A DNA stretch of 64,000 nt from Clitoria ternatea (taxonomy: Eukaryota > Streptophyta > Magnoliopsida > Fabales > Fabaceae): the NCBI GenBank assembly GCA_037962975.1, contig JAYKXN010000143.1, forward strand, positions 182,104 to 246,103, written 5' to 3'. The notes beneath the pieces are model-generated. The model had not been told where the DNA came from. It did no database searches and saw nothing but the letters and a program-made list of their open reading frames with translations. Both the position numbers and the translations under genes were made by a program. Numbering within the stretch: the first letter of the stretch is position 1; each line of letters begins with the position of its first letter. Positions 36,200-52,002 of the stretch are shown here, in pieces.

Positions 36200-37999
36200 T
36201 GTAACACCCTGGAGCCAACTTGCAAATCCCAAGATAATTACCGTCACCATATAAAATCTCTTAGATAACTTATTTTTCCACATGGTAATTATCAAGAGAT
36301 TCACAACCTGATTCCAAGGGTTACTGATACAATATCAGAGTACGCAACCTTTTACATAATTAACTTGTTTATTATTATACATAACATAAGAGTTTCATAC
36401 ATATTATATTTTACAACAGGCACCTAGATCTTATAAAATATAAAGACGTACAGTACCAACAATATAGTATACACACAATACAGCCACAGTAGACATGCAA
36501 GCAAGCATCATCATCAAAAGCCTTCATAATTCATCCAAATTAGGCAGCTTCCACTTTGTCACATATCTTCCTGGTTAATCACTAAAAGGGGTTGCCACAA
36601 GTAACAGAAAGAGTGAGATAAAATACCAAATAAATAGAAATCAAATTAGAACAACCACAACCACAAGTAGGATGCTATGCGATGCAGATGCCAAACAAGT
36701 GTTTTGTATTATATTACGTTCTTTTATATGAATGAAAATGCATGATGGATCCATTCTGGTGGGAACATCTGCAGTGATTTCCAACAATAACATTTTTACG
36801 GATATCCAACCGATACCGCGCCCCATAATGCAACACCAACATCGGATAACAATATCATAATATCAATAACAAGTGTTGCGGGACCCCCCTTAAGGACACA
36901 CTGCTTAGCCCTTAAGACGGCCGTGGTATAAAACCACCACAGAGGTCTGTGCTCAACAGAGCGCGTTCCCCCACCAGGAACCCCCTCAAAGAACCCCTCT
37001 GCGGATTCTTTGAACGGCCAATGCATATGATGCATGAATACATTTCATTATCAAATTCCTTTATAACTAATTTTAACAATAAAATTATTATAACAATCAA
37101 TTAAGCATACTTTATTTATAACTCAAGAATATGGAAACACATTTTCCATATTATTTATATCATAATTCAATCATACGGAAACACATTTCCCATAATATTC
37201 ATATCATATTTCAAACATATGAAAACATATTTTCCATAATATTTCATATTTCAAAGAATATGGAAACACATTTTCCATGTTATAGTAATTGTTTAATATC
37301 ATATTCCAAACCATTTGCATCCATTTCATAATTTAATTCAAATTAAATGAAAATAACTATATGAATTTCTAAACAATTAAGCAAGCAATTCTAACTTAAT
37401 TTCTATGTATTTAATATCCTATCCCCTCTTTCTTACCTCAAGTGAAGATCGTTAAGCTTTCCTTATGCTAACTCCCTTGTATTTCTTCAAATCTTTAAAT
37501 TTGCGTAATTTCTTCTTATTCAGAAATTAAAGTATGAAGATTTTGAGAGCTTGAATAGGGAGATGAAAGGTTATAGGATCTGGGAGGTTTGTGGTCTGAG
37601 GAAATGTGGGAGGTCAGGGCTCTATTTATAGGCTTTCAATGTCGGTTACTGTAGCAAATTACTGTAGTAATTTACTGTAGCAAATCACTGTAGCATCTCG
37701 AAATTGACATGAGGCGGTGGAAAATTGGAGAATTCTCACGAATTCTCTACATTCTACAACATTTTTCATGTGACGTTACTGTAGCATTTTACTGTAGCAT
37801 TTTACTGTAGTAGATTTTTATTTTATTTTATTATTCTATTCTACATTCTATTCTCGTTTATTTTCGTTTTAAGTCAAACTGAAAATATCCTTGTATTCAT
37901 AATTAAATTTCCTATTTTCTAGGTTTCATTTCTTATTTCTCTGAGAAATTTTAATTTTTTCACTATTTAATTTACTGCTTAAAAAATTGGGCTGTTACA
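36200..37999 (-). repeat. 5' LTR, complete, 1800 bp (unit 1)
   Basis: Collinear with 19139-20938. The TATA box and both 13-bp repeat clusters are intact apart from GTAGTAAT in the second repeat of the near cluster. It abuts satellite A at 38000. Confidence 0.93.
37622..37631 (-). promoter_or_regulatory. LTR TATA box (unit 1)
   Basis: Minus-strand CTATAAATAG, with the 13-bp repeats at 37646-37814 upstream of it on the element strand. Confidence 0.7.
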
Positions 38000-40429
38000 G
38001 AAACTAATACGTGAAGAATTTTTAAAGCTTGTGTAGTCCATTTAAATGCTAATATTGAGCTCAAAGTATGTTGAGTTATGATCTTTTAAAGCTTAATTTA
38101 GATATTGTTTGTTCCTTAATATGTCGGTACTGACCCATCTTTTAAATCTAAAAATAAACCATATAGAATAACAACTTAATAATTTTAAAATATTATAAAA
38201 TTAAAAATATGTATGGTAATTGTTTTTATATTTGTACTAGTTACATTTTTGAACTCATAGTGACCTAATAGATATTATAAATATAGCTAAATAGACATGA
38301 TAAACAAACCTTAGGACAATTTCACTAAAAGGAAAAGTATGGTTGTGTTGTGACGCAATGTTGACCACGTATGTGTAGGATATGATGAGTGACACCCCTA
38401 TTTAGAGTAAAAAAGAGAGGACTTCATTTTCTTATTTTTGAAGAGTAATATAGAGAACCATTTTTAAAAAGTTTAATATGTAGTTAATCTTAAAGTTTTA
38501 TAAGTTTGACTTCTTCTTAAACCTATTAAATGTTATTATTATGTTCTTTACCCTTATATATATATATATATTTGTGTGTGTATAGATTAATAATTCATTT
38601 TTAAATCATTATTCTAAAATTTAGGGTAAAGGTTTTGATATAGTAAATTAACATAAAAATGATGGATTTGCAAATCAATTATACATATACATACATGGAT
38701 AGATATGATTCTCAAAAATCTCTTAATACTTGTTCACATAAGACTAATTTTGTAAATACTTATTATTTGAATCTAATAATTCTAACATTCTAAAATTAGC
38801 CATCCAAATATACTCTAAGGTTTAACTCTTCAATGCTAAAAATCAAATTAAAACTTCAATAAGAAATTTTCAATATGATTATAAGTTCAAGAATTCTTTG
38901 AAACACCAGAAAATTTTATTTAGGAATGACGTATTTGATGGAAACTAATACGTGAAGAATTTTTAAAGCTTGTGTAGTCCATTTAAATGCTAATATTGAG
39001 CTCAAAGTATGTTGAGTTATGATCTTTTAAAGCTTAATTTAGATATTGTTTGTTCCTTAATATGTCGGTACTGACCCATCTTCGAAATCTAAAAACAAAA
39101 ATATAGAATAAGAACTTAATATTTTAAAATATTATAAAGTTAAAAATAATTACGGTAATTGTTTTTATAATTATACTAGTTATATTTTGGAAATCATAGT
39201 GACCTAATAGACATTATAAATTTAGCTAAGTAGACTTGATAAGCAAACCATAGGACAATTTCACTGAAAGAAAAAATATGATTGTGTTGTGAGGCAATGT
39301 TGACCACATATGTGTAGGTTATGATGACTGACACAACTATTTAGAGTGAAAAAGAAAAGACTTCATTTTCTTGTTTTTGAAGAGTAATATAGAGAAACAT
39401 TTTTTAAAAGTTTAATATATAGTTAAGCTTAATGTTTTATAAGTTTGACTTCTTCTTAAACCTATTCAATGTTATTATTATGTTCTTTACTCTTATATAT
39501 ATATATATATTTATATATGTTTGTGTGTGTACACATTAATAATTCATTTGTAAATCAATGTTTTAGACTTTAAGGTAAAGTTTTTGACATAGTAAATTTG
39601 CAAATCAGTTATAGATATAGATACGTGACTAGATATGATTCTCAGATATATCTTAATATTTCTTCACATAAGACTTGTTTTGTAAATACTTATTATTTGA
39701 ATTTAATAATTCTAATATTCTAAAATTAGCCATCAAAATATACTCTAAGTTTTAGCTCTTCAGTGCTAAAAATCAAATTCAAACTTCAATAACAAATTTT
39801 CAATATGGTTCTGAGTTCAAGAATTCTTTGAAACCCCTGGAAATTTTATTTAGAAATTACTTATTTGATGGAAAGTAATAGATGAAGCATTTTCAAAGCT
39901 TGTGTAGTCCACTTAAATGCTAATTTTGAGCTCAAATTATCTTGAGTTATGATCTTTTAAAGCTCAATTTAGATATTGTTTATTCCTTAATATGTCAGTA
40001 CTGACTCATCTTTGAAATCTAAAAACAAAACATGTAAAACAACAACTTAATAATTTTAAAATATTATAAAGTTAAAATTAAAAATAGTTATCGTAATTAT
40101 TTTTATAATTATACTAGTTATATTTTTGAAATCATAGTGACCTAATAAACATTATAAATTTAGCTAAATAGACTTCATAAGCAAACCTTAGGACAATTTC
40201 ACTGAAAGAAACAATATGGTTATGTTGTGAGGCAATGTTGACAACATATGTGTAGGCTATGATGAGTAGCACCCGTATTTAGAGTAAAAAAGAAAGGACT
40301 CAATTTTCTTATTTTTGAAGAATAATATAGAAAACCATTTTTAAAAAGTTAAATATGTAGTTAATCTTAATGTTTATAAGTTTGATTTCTTCTTAAACCT
40401 ATTAAATGTTATTATTATGTTCTTTGCTC

Positions 40430-40465
<36 letters not shown>

Positions 40466-40526
40466 ACACACTAATAATTCATTTTTGAATCAATGTTTTA
40501 AAATATAGGGTAAAGATTTTGACATA
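38000..40526. repeat. Satellite A block of unit 2
   Basis: Partial monomer 38000-38379, monomers at 38380 and 39319, and a partial at 40257-40526. It has one fewer monomer than unit 1 and the same structure as unit 3 and as unit 0 counted from 4793. Confidence 0.93.
40430..40465. repeat. Compound (AT)8(GT)10 microsatellite (unit 2)
   Basis: The shortest AT run of the four equivalent tracts, with the GT run unchanged. Confidence 0.9.
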
Positions 40527-43500
40527 TTAAACTTGTCAATTAATCTTAGTATACTTTTAAAATTTCATTGAGTAACAAAGAAGAAAGATCAATGATTATT
40601 ACATTTTCCACTAATATAAAAAGTATCAAGATTAATTAATAAAAGTATGTGTTGAAAAACATAATCAATGCACATTGTAAATTGAAAGAAGTCATATAAA
40701 AATTAACATGAAAAATTCTAAAACACATGTCACAAAAAGGATAAGAGAAAATACATTAAAAATTAAGGAAAACTAAAATATATTATTTATATTATTAATT
40801 AATATTAATATATTTTAAATTAAATGCATCAACTAAGAATAATATTTATAAAAATAATAACATATAATTGATATCAAAGATGACTGAATCTATTTAAGAA
40901 TGTTATTTATACAAATAATGATTCATTCATGTTATAAAATGACTAAAAAAAGTTACAGAGACTTCATAAATGGACACGCATGGATGCACGTACGCATGCA
41001 CGAGAATTATTCAATAGTTTCATTGTATGGAATCCAAAACAACCTTGAAAGTATTTATAAACATTGTATAAAACTTTTAAAAAGAAAAGAAGTCTCGCCA
41101 CTAGTTCTTTTTCAATCACCATATTATGTTATTTTATGTTGATTAAGAAATTTAGTTATTTTAGGTAAACATATTAAACTTGTCAATTATTTTTGGTATA
41201 CTTTTAAAATTACATTGAATAATAAGGAAGAAATATCAATGATTATTTCTTATTCCACTGATATAAATATTTTCATGATTATTTATTAATAGTATGTGTT
41301 GAAAAAATAATCAATGCACATTGTAAATTGAAAGAAGTCATATAAAAATTAACAAGAATTCAAAAACCCGTCACATAAAAAGGATAAAAGAAAATACATT
41401 AAAAACTAAGGAAAAATAAAATATATTATTTATATTTTTCATTAATATTAATATATTTTAAATTAAGTGCATCAATTAAGACTTGATGTGACCCCTTACG
41501 CGATTCTCTTACTAAATAAACCTTAAAAGATAAAAGAATATAATTAATAATATATAATTTGTTAATTCTTTTTGTCAGATTCTTTTACTATCGATCTTTA
41601 CGATCAATAAACGGAAAAAGGGAATTAATCAACTTCTATTGATAATTGATAGCAAAAGTGAGAGAATTCTAATCAAGAATAATATTTATAAAAATAATAA
41701 CATATAATTGATATCAAAGATGACTGAATCCATTTAAGAATGCTATTTGTACAAAGAATGATTCATTGAAGTCATTAAACGAATAAAGAAACTCATAAAA
41801 ACTACATAAATGGACACACATGCATGGACGCACGTACGCATGCATGAAAATTATTTCGTAGTTTCATTGTATCGACTCCAAAACAACATTGAATGTATTT
41901 ATAAATATTGTTTAAAACTTTTAAAAAGAAAAGAAGTCTCACCACTAGTGCTTTTTCTATCACCATATTATGTTATTTTATGTTGATTAAGAAATTTATT
42001 TATTATAGATAAACATATTAAACTTGTCAACTATTTTTGATATACTTTTTAAATTATATTGAATAATAAACAAGAAAAATCAATGATTATTTCATATTCT
42101 ACTGATATAAATATTATCAAGCTTAATTTATAAGAGTATGTATTTAAAAAAGGATAAGAGAAAATACATTAAAAATTAAGGAAAAATAAAATATATTATT
42201 TATAGTTTTAATTAATATTAATATATTTTAAATTAAATGCATCAACTAAGACTTGGTATGATCCTTTACGCAATTCTCTTACTAAATAAACCTTAAAAAA
42301 TGAAAGAATATAATTATTAATAATATATAATTTGTTAATTATTTTTGTCTGATTCTTTTACTATTGATCTTTACTATCAATAAATGGAAAAGGGAATTCA
42401 TCATCTTCTATTGATAATTGATAGCAAAAGTAAGAGAATCTAATTAAGAATAAAATTTATAAAATAATAACATATAATTGATATCAAAGATGACTAACTC
42501 CATTTAAGAAGGATATTTGTAAAAATAATGATCATTCTGGTTATAAAACGACTAAAAAAACTCACAAAGACTTCACAAATGCACACGCATGCATGGACGT
42601 ACGTACGCACGCATCAAAATTATTAAGTAGTTTTTTTTATAGAATCCAAAACAACATTGAAAGTATTTATAAATATTGTATAAAACTTTTAAAAAGAAAA
42701 GAAGTCTCGCCATTAAGACTATGGGAAAGTAAAATATATTATTTATATTTTTATTAATATTAATATATTTTAAATTAAATGCATCAATTAAGACTTGAGT
42801 GACTCCTTAAAAAAGATAGAATATAATTATTAATAATATATAATTTGTGAATTATTTTTGTGAGATTCTTTTACTATCGATCTTTACTATCAATAAATGG
42901 AAAAAGGGGAATTAATCAACCTCTATTGATAATTGATAGCAAAAGAGAGAGAATTCTAATTAAGAATAATATTTATAAAAATAATATTATATAATTGATA
43001 TCAAAGATGACTGAATCCATTTAAGAATGCAATTTGTATAAATAATGATTCATTCACGTCATAAAACGACTAAAAAACTCACAAAGACTTCATAAATGGA
43101 CACGTATGCTTGGACACACGTACGCATACACAACAATTATTAAGTAGTTTAATTGTATGGAATCCAAAACAACCTTGAAAGTATTTATAAACATTGTATA
43201 AAACTTTTAAGAAGAAAAGAAGTCTCGCCACTAGTTCTTTTTCAATCACCATATTATGTTATTTTATGTTGATTAAGAAATTTAGTTATTTTAGGTAAAC
43301 ATATTATACTTGTCAATTATTCTTGGTATACTTTTAAAATTACATTGAATAATAAGGATGAAATATCAATGATTATTTCATATTCCACTGATATAAATAT
43401 TTTCATGATTATTTATTAACAGTATGTGTTGAAAAAATAATCAATGCACACTGTAAATTGAAAGAAGTCATATAAAAATTAACAAGAATTCAAAAACACG

Positions 43501-46500
43501 TCTCATAAAAAGGATAAAAGAAAATACATTAAAAACTAAGGAAAAATAAAATATATTTTTTATATTTTTTATTAATATTAATATATTTTAAATTAAGTGC
43601 ATCAATTAAGACTTGATGTGACCCCTTACGCGATTCTCTTACTAAATAAACCTTAAAAGATAAAAGCATATAATTATTAATAATATATAATTTCTTAATT
43701 CTTTTTGTCAGATTCTTTTACTATCGATCTTTATGATCAATAAATGGAAAAAGGGAATTAATCAACTTCTATTGATAATTGATAGCAAAAGTGAGAGAAT
43801 TCTAATCAAGAATAATATTTATAAAAATAATAACATATAATTGATATCAAAGATGACTGAATCCATTTAAGAATGCAATTTGTACAAAGAACGTTTTATT
43901 AAAGTCATTAAACGAATAAAGAAACTCACAAAGACTTCATAAATGGACACGCATGCATGGACGCACGTACGCATGCATGAAAATTATTTCGTAGTTTCAT
44001 TGTAAGGAATCCAAAACAACATTGAATGTATTTATAAATATTGTTTAAAACTTTTAAAAAGAAAACAAGTCTCACCACTAGTGCTTTTTCTATCACCATA
44101 TTATGTTATTTTATGTTGATTAAGAAATTTAGTTATATTAGGTAAATATATTAACTTGTCAATAATTCTTGGTATACTTTTAAAATTACATTGAATAATA
44201 AACAAGAAGATCAATGATTATTTCATATTCCACTGATATAAATAGTATCAAAATTAATTAATAAAAGTATGTGTTGAAAAAGTAATCAATGCACACTGTA
44301 AATTGAAAGAAGTCATATAAAAATTCACATGCAAAATTCAAAAACACATGTCATAAAAAGGATAAGAGAAAATACATTAAAGATGAAGGAAAAATAAAAT
44401 ATATTTTTAATTAATATTATTTTATTTTAAATTAAATGCATCGATTAAGACTCAGTGTGATCCCTTATGCGATTCTCTTACTAAATAAACCTTAAAAAAT
44501 AAAATAATAGAATTATTAATAAAATATAATTTTTTAATTAATTTTGTCACATTCTTTTACTATCGATCTTTACTATCAATAAATGGAAAAGAGAATTAAT
44601 CATATTCTATTGATAATTGATAGTAAAAGAGAGAGAATTCTAAGTAAGAATAATATTTATAAAAATAATAACATATAATTGATATCAAAGAAGACTGAAG
44701 CCATTTAAGAATGCTATTTGTACAAATTAGGATTCATTCACGTCATAAAACGACTAAAAAAACTCACAAAGACTTCATAAATGTACACGTATGCTTGGAC
44801 GCACGTATGCATGCACGAAAATTATTAAGTAGTTTCATTGTATGGAATCCAAAACAGCATTGAAAATATTTATAAATATTGTATAAAACTTTTAAAAAGA
44901 AAAGAAGAGTCGTCACTAGTGCTTTTTCTCTCACCATATTTTGCTATTTTACGTTGATTAAGAAATTTAGTTATATTAGGTAAACATATTAAACTTATCA
45001 ATTATTCTTGGTATACTTTTAAAATTACATTGAATAATAAACTAGAAAGATCAATGATTAATAAAAGTATGTGTTGAAAAAATATTCAATGCACATTGTA
45101 AATTGAAAGAAGTCATATGAAAATTAACATGAAAAAGACTAAAACACATGTCATAAAAAGGATAAGAGAAAATACATTGAAAATTAAGGAAAAATAAAAT
45201 ATATTATTTATAATTTTAATTAATATTAATATATTTTAGATTAAATGCATCAATTAAGACTTGGTGTAATCCCTTACGTGATTCTCTTACTAAATAAACC
45301 TTAAAAAATAAAATAATATAATTATTAATAAAATATAATTTTTTACTTAATTTTGTCACATTCTTTTACTATCAATCTTTACTATCAATAAATGGAAAAG
45401 GGAAATAATCATCTTCTATTGATAATTGATAGTAAAAGTGAGAGAATGTAAATAAGAATTATATTTATAAAATAATAATATATAATTGATATCAAAGATG
45501 ACTAACTCCATTTAAGAATGCTATTTGTAAAAATAATGATTGATTCTTGTTATAAAACGACCAAAAAAAGTTCAAAGACTTCATAAAAGCACACGTATGC
45601 ATGGACGCACGTACGCACGCATAAAAGTTTTTAAGTAGTTTCATTGTATGGAATCCAAAATAACATTGAAAGTAATTATAAATATTGTATAAAACGTTTA
45701 AAAAGAACAGAAGTCTCGTCACTAGTGCTTTTTCTATCACCATATTATGTTATTTTATGTTGATTAAGAAATTTAGTTATATTAGGTAAACATATTAAAC
45801 TTGTCAATTATTCTTAGTATACTTTTAAAATTACATTGAATAGTAAACAAGAAAGAACAATAATTAATAAAAGTATACGTTGAAAAAATATTCAATGCAC
45901 AATGTAAATTGAAAGAAGTCATATAAAAATTAACATAAACAATTCTAAAATACATGTCATAAAAAGGATAAGAGAAAATACATTAAAAATTAAGGAAGAA
46001 TAAAATATATTCTTTATAATTTTAATTAATATTAATATATTTTAAATTAAATGCATCAATTAAGACTTGGTGTAATCCCTTACGTGATTCTCTTATTAAA
46101 TAAACCTTAAAAAATAACATAATATATTTATTAATAATATATAATTCATTAATTATTTTTGTCAGATTCTTTTACTATCGATCTTTACTATCAATAAATG
46201 GAAAATGGGAATTAATCCACCTTTATTGATAATTGATAGCAAAAGTGAGAGAATTCTAATTAACAATAATACTTATAAAAATAAAAACGTATAATTGATA
46301 TCAAAGATGACTAAATCCATTTTAGAGTGCTATTTGTACAAATAATGATTCATTCACATCATAAAACGACTAAAAAACTCACAAAGACTTCATAAATGGA
46401 CACACATGCATGGACGCGCGTAGTTTCATTGTATTGAATCCAAAAAAACATTGAAAGTATTTATGAATATTGTTTAAAACTTTTAAAAAGAAAAGAAGTC

Positions 46501-49500
46501 TCGCCACTAGAGCTTTTTCTATCACCATATTATGTTATTTTATGTTGATTAAGAAATTTAGTTATTTTACATAAACATATTAAACTTCTCAATTATTCTT
46601 GGTATACTTTTAAAATTACACTGAATAACAAAAAAGAAAGGTCAATGATTATTTCATATTCCACTGATATAGTAGTATCAAGATTAATTAATAAGAGTAT
46701 GTATTGAAAAAAATAATCAATGCGCATTGTAAATTGAAAGAAGTCATGTAAAAATGAACCTGAAAAATTCTAAAACACATGTCATAAAAAGGATAAGAGA
46801 AGGTACATTAAAAACTAAGGAAAAATAAAATATATGATTTATATTTTTAATTAATATTAATATATTTTAAATTAAATGCATCAACTAAGACTTGGTGTGA
46901 TCCCTTACGCGATTCTCTTACTAAATAAACCTTAAAAAATATAAAAGAATATAATTATTAATTATTTTTGTCAGATTCTTTTACTATCGATCTTTTGTAT
47001 TAATAAATGGAAAAAGGGAATTAATCAACCTCTATTGATAATTGATAGCAAAAGTGAAGGAATTCTAATTAAGAATAATATTTATAAATATACTAACATA
47101 TAATTGATATCAAAGATGACTGAATCCATTTAAGAATGCTGTTTGTGAAAATAATGATTCATTCACGTCATAAAACGACTAAAAAAACTCACTAAGACTT
47201 TATAAATGGACACGTATGCTTGGACGCACGTACGCATGCACGAAAGTTATTAAGTAGTTTCATTGTATGGAATCCAAAACAACGTTGAAAGTATTTATAA
47301 ATATTGTATTAAACTTTTAAAAAGAAAACTAAAACATTGTATTGAATCCAAAAAAACATTAAAAGTATTTCTAAAACATACTTCATAAAAAGGATAAGAG
47401 AAAATATATTAAAAATTAAGGAAAATTAAAATATATTATTTATATTTTTAATCAATATTAATATATTTTAAATTAAATCAATCAATTAAGACTGAGTGTG
47501 ATCCCTTATGCGATTCTCTTACTAAATAAACCTTAAAAAATAAAAGAATATAATTATTAATAATATATAATTTGTTAATTAATTTAGTCACATTCTTTTA
47601 CTATCAATCTTTACTATCAATAAATGGAAAATGGAATCAATCATCTTCTATTGATAATTGATAACAAAAGTGAGAGAATCTAATTAAAATATTTATAAAA
47701 ATAATAACATATAATTGATACCAAAGATGACTAACTCCATTTAAGAATTCTATTTGTAAAAATAATGACTCATTCAAGTCATTAAACGACTAAAAAGACT
47801 CACAAATACTTTATCAATGCACACGCATCCATGGACGAACGTACGCACGATTTCATCGTATGGAATCCAAAACAACATTAAATGTATTTATAAATATTGT
47901 ATAAAACTTTAAAAAAAAAGAAATCTTAAAAAAAAAGAAATCTCGTCACTAGTTCTTTTTCTATCACCATATTATGATATTTTATGTTGATTAAGAAATT
48001 TAGTTATTTTAGGTAAACATATTAAACTTGTCAATTATGCTTGGAATACTTAAAAAATTCCATTGAGTAATAAAGAAGAAAGATAAATGATTATTACATA
48101 TTCCACTAATATGAATAGTATCAAGATTAATTAATAAAAGTATGTGTTGAAAAACATAATCAATACACACTGTAAATTGAAAGAAGTCATATAAAAATTA
48201 ACATGAAAAATTCTAAAACACATATCAAAAAAAGGATAAGAGAAAATACACTAAAAATTAAGGAAAAATAAATATATTATTTATATTATTAAATAATATT
48301 AATATATTTTAAATTAAGTGCATCAACTAAGACTTGGTGTGATCCCTTACGCGATTCTCTTCCTAAATAAACCTTAAAAAAGAATATAATTATTAACAAT
48401 ATACAATTCGTTAATTAATTTTGTCACATTCTTTTACTATCAATCTTTACTATCAATAAATGGAAAAGGGAATTAATCAACTTCTATTGATAATTGATAG
48501 TAAAAGTGAGAGAATTCTAATGTTATAAAACGGCTACAAAAACTTACAATGACTTCATAAATGGACACGCATGGATGGACTCACGTACGCATGCACAAAA
48601 ATTATTAAGTCGTTTCATTGCATGGAATCCAAAACAACATTGAAAGTATCTATAAATATTGTATAAAACCTTTAAAAAGAAAATAAGTCTCGCCACTAGT
48701 GCTTTTTCTATCACCATATTCTGTTAATTTATGTTGATTAAGAAATTTAATTATTTTAGGTAAACATATTAAACTTGTCAATTATTCTTGGTATACTTTT
48801 AAAATTACAATGAATAATAAAGAAGAAAGATCAATGATTATTTCATATTCCTCTAATATAAATAGTATCAAGATTAATTTTTAAAAGTATGTGTTAAAAA
48901 AATAATCAATGCACATTGTAAATTGAAAAAAGTCATATAAAAATTAACATGAAAAATTCTAAAACACATGTCATAAAAAGGATAAGAGAAAATACATTAA
49001 AAATTAAGGAAAAATAAAATATATTAATTACTTGGTGTCATCACTTACGCAATTCTCTTTCAAAATAAACCTTAAAAAAAGAATATAATTATTAATAATA
49101 TATAATTTGTTAATTAATTTTGTCACATTCTTTTACTATCAATCTTTACTATCAATAAATGGAAAAGGGAATTAATCAACTTCTATTGATAATTGATAGT
49201 AAAAGTGAGAGAATTCTAATGTTATAAAACGACTAAAAAAACTTACAAAGACCTCATAAATGGACATGCATGGATGGACGCACATACGCATGCACGAAAA
49301 TTATTAAGTAGTTTCATTGTATGGAATCCAAAACAACATTAAAAGTATTTATAAATATTGTATAAAACTTTTAAAAAGAAAAGAAATCTCGCCACTATTG
49401 CATTTTCTATCACCGTATTCTGTTAATTTATGTTGATTAAGAAATTTAGTTATTTTTTGTACACATATTAGACTTGTCAATTATTCTTGGCATACTTTTA

Positions 49501-51097
49501 AAATTACATTGAATAATAAAGAAGAAAGATCAATGATTATTTCGTATTCTATTGATATAAGTAGTATAAAGATTAATTTTTAAGAGTATGTGTTAAAAAA
49601 ATAATCAATGCACATTGTAAATTGAAAGAAGTCATATAAAAATTAACATGAAAAATTCTAAAACACATGTCATAAAAAGGAAAAGAGACAACACATTAAA
49701 AATTAAGGAAAAAATATATTATTTATATTTTTAATTAATATTAATATATTTTAAATTAAATGCATTAATTAAGACTTGTGTGATCCCTTACACGATTCTC
49801 TTACTAAATAAACCTTAAAAAATTAAAGAATATAATTAATAATAATATATAGTTTGTTAATTAATTTTGTCACATTCTTTTACTATCGATCTTTACTATC
49901 AATAAATGGAAAAAGGAATTCATCATCTTCAATTGATAATTGATAGCAAAAGTGAGAAAGTCTAATTAAGAATAATATTTATAAAATAATAACATATAAT
50001 TGATATCAAAGATGACTAACTTCATTTAAGAATGCTATTTGTAAAAATAATGATCATTTTGGTTATAAAACGACTAAAAAACTCACAAAGACTTCATAAA
50101 TGCACACGCATGCATGGACGCACGTACACACGCATAAAAATTATTAAGTAGTTTCATTCTATGGAATCTAGAACAACATTGAAAGTATTTATAAATATTG
50201 TATAAAACTTTTAAAAAAAAAAAGAAGTCTCGCTACTAGTTCTTTTTCTATCACCATATTATGTTATTTTATGTTGAGTAAGAAATTTAGTTATTTTAGG
50301 TAAACATATTAAACTTATTCTTGGCATAGTTTTAAAATTATGTTGAATAATAGGATGAAAGAACAATGATTATTTATATTTTTAATTAATATTCTATATT
50401 TATATAAAAATTAACAAGAAAAATTCTAAAACACATGTCATAAAATATATTATTTATATTTTTAATTAATATTATATATTTTAAATTACATACATCCATT
50501 AAGACCTGATGTGAACCCTTACGCGATTCTCTTACTAAATAAACCTTAAAAATAAAACAATATAATTATTAATAATATATAATTTGTTAATTATATTTGT
50601 CAGATTCCTTTACTATCGATCTTTACTATCAATAAATTTAAAAAGGGAACTAATCAACCTCTATTGATAATTGATAGTAAAAGTGAAAGAATTCTAATTA
50701 ATAATGTTATTTATAAAAATAATAACATATCATTGATATCAAAGATAACTGAATCCATTTAAGAATGCTATTTGTACAAATAATGATTCATTCACATCAT
50801 AAAACGACTAAAAAAACTCATAAAGACTTTATAAATGGACACATATGCTTGGACGCACGTACGCACACATGAAAATTATTAAGTAGTGTCATTGTATGGA
50901 CTCCAAAACAACATTGAAAGTATTTATAAATATTGTATAAAACTTATAAAAAGAAAAGAAGTCTCGCCACTAGTACTTTTTCTATCATCATATTATGTTA
51001 TATTATGTTGATTAACAAATTTAGTTAATTTAGGTAAATATATTAAACTTGTCAATTATTCTTGGTATACTTTTAAAATTACATTGAATAATTTAAG
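40527..51097. repeat. Satellite B array, 14 monomers (unit 2)
   Basis: Same length (10,571 bp) and monomer order as the unit 1 array. It also has the single TATATTTTT at about 44401. No coding sequence or RNA gene is seen. Confidence 0.94.
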
Positions 51098-51953
51098 ATC
51101 ATAATTCAATCATACGGAAACACATTTCCCATAATATTCATATCATATTTCAAACATATGAAAACATATTTTCCATAATATTTCATATTTCAAAGAATAT
51201 GGAAACACATTTTCCATGTTATAGTAATTGTTTAATATCATATTCCAAACCATTTGCATCCATTTCATAATTTAATTCAAATTAAATGAAAATATAACTA
51301 TATGAATTTCTAAACAATTAAGCAAGCAATTCTAACTTAATTTCTATGTATTTAATATCCTATCCCCTCTTTCTTACCTCAAGTGAAGATCGTTAAGCTT
51401 TCCTTATGCTAACTCCCTTGTATTTCTTCAAATCTTCAAATTTGCGTAATTTCTTCTTATTCAGAAATTAAAGTATGAAGATTTTGAGAGCTTGAATAGG
51501 GAGATGAAAGGTTATAGGATCTGGAAGGTTTGTGGTCTGAGGAAATGTGGGAGATCAGGGCTCTATTTATAGGCTTTCAATGTCGGTTACTGTAGCAAAT
51601 TACTGTAGCAATTTACTGTAGCAAATCACTGTAGCATCTCGAAATTGACATGAGGCGGTGGAAAATTGGAGAATTCTCACGAATTCTCTACATTCTACAA
51701 CATTTTTCATGTGACGTTACTGTAGCATTTTACTGTAGCATTTTACTGTAGCATTTTACTGTAGTAGATTTTTATTTTATTTTATTATTCTATTCTACAT
51801 TCTATTCTCGTTTATTTTCGTTTTAAGTCAAACTGAAAATATCCTTATATTCATAATTAAATTTCCTATTTTCTAGGTTTCATTTCTTATTTCTCTGAGA
51901 AATTTTAATTTTTTCACTATTTAATTTACTGCTTAAAAAATTGGGCTGTTACA
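51098..51953 (-). repeat. 3' LTR, truncated, with an extra 13-bp repeat (unit 2)
   Basis: 856 bp instead of 843. The distal TACTGTAGCA cluster at 51717-51768 has four repeats where the other five LTRs have three. Confidence 0.92.
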
Positions 51954-51963
51954 CTCTCCCCCC
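51954..51963 (-). other. Polypurine tract (unit 2)
   Basis: Minus-strand GGGGGGAGAG next to the truncated 3' LTR. Confidence 0.85.
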
Positions 51964-52002
51964 GTTATAAAAATTTCGTCCTCGAAATTTAAACGTACCT
52001 GG

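Larger units (their letters stand above)
20939..37999. repeat. Macrosatellite unit 1 (17,061 bp)
   Basis: Same order and junctions as unit 0, but with one more A monomer than units 2 and 3, which accounts for its ~930 bp of extra length. It shares many private variants with units 2 and 3 against unit 0, such as the mutated PBS, ACCATATTATG at about 24997 and GACTATGGGAAAG at 26597. Confidence 0.95.
34978..37999 (-). mobile_element. Non-autonomous Ty3/gypsy-type LTR retroelement, unit 1 copy
   Basis: Same truncated structure and length (3,022 bp) as the unit 0 copy. It was duplicated with the macrosatellite rather than inserted separately, since both junctions are identical. Its primer binding site carries one substitution. 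Confidence 0.92.
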
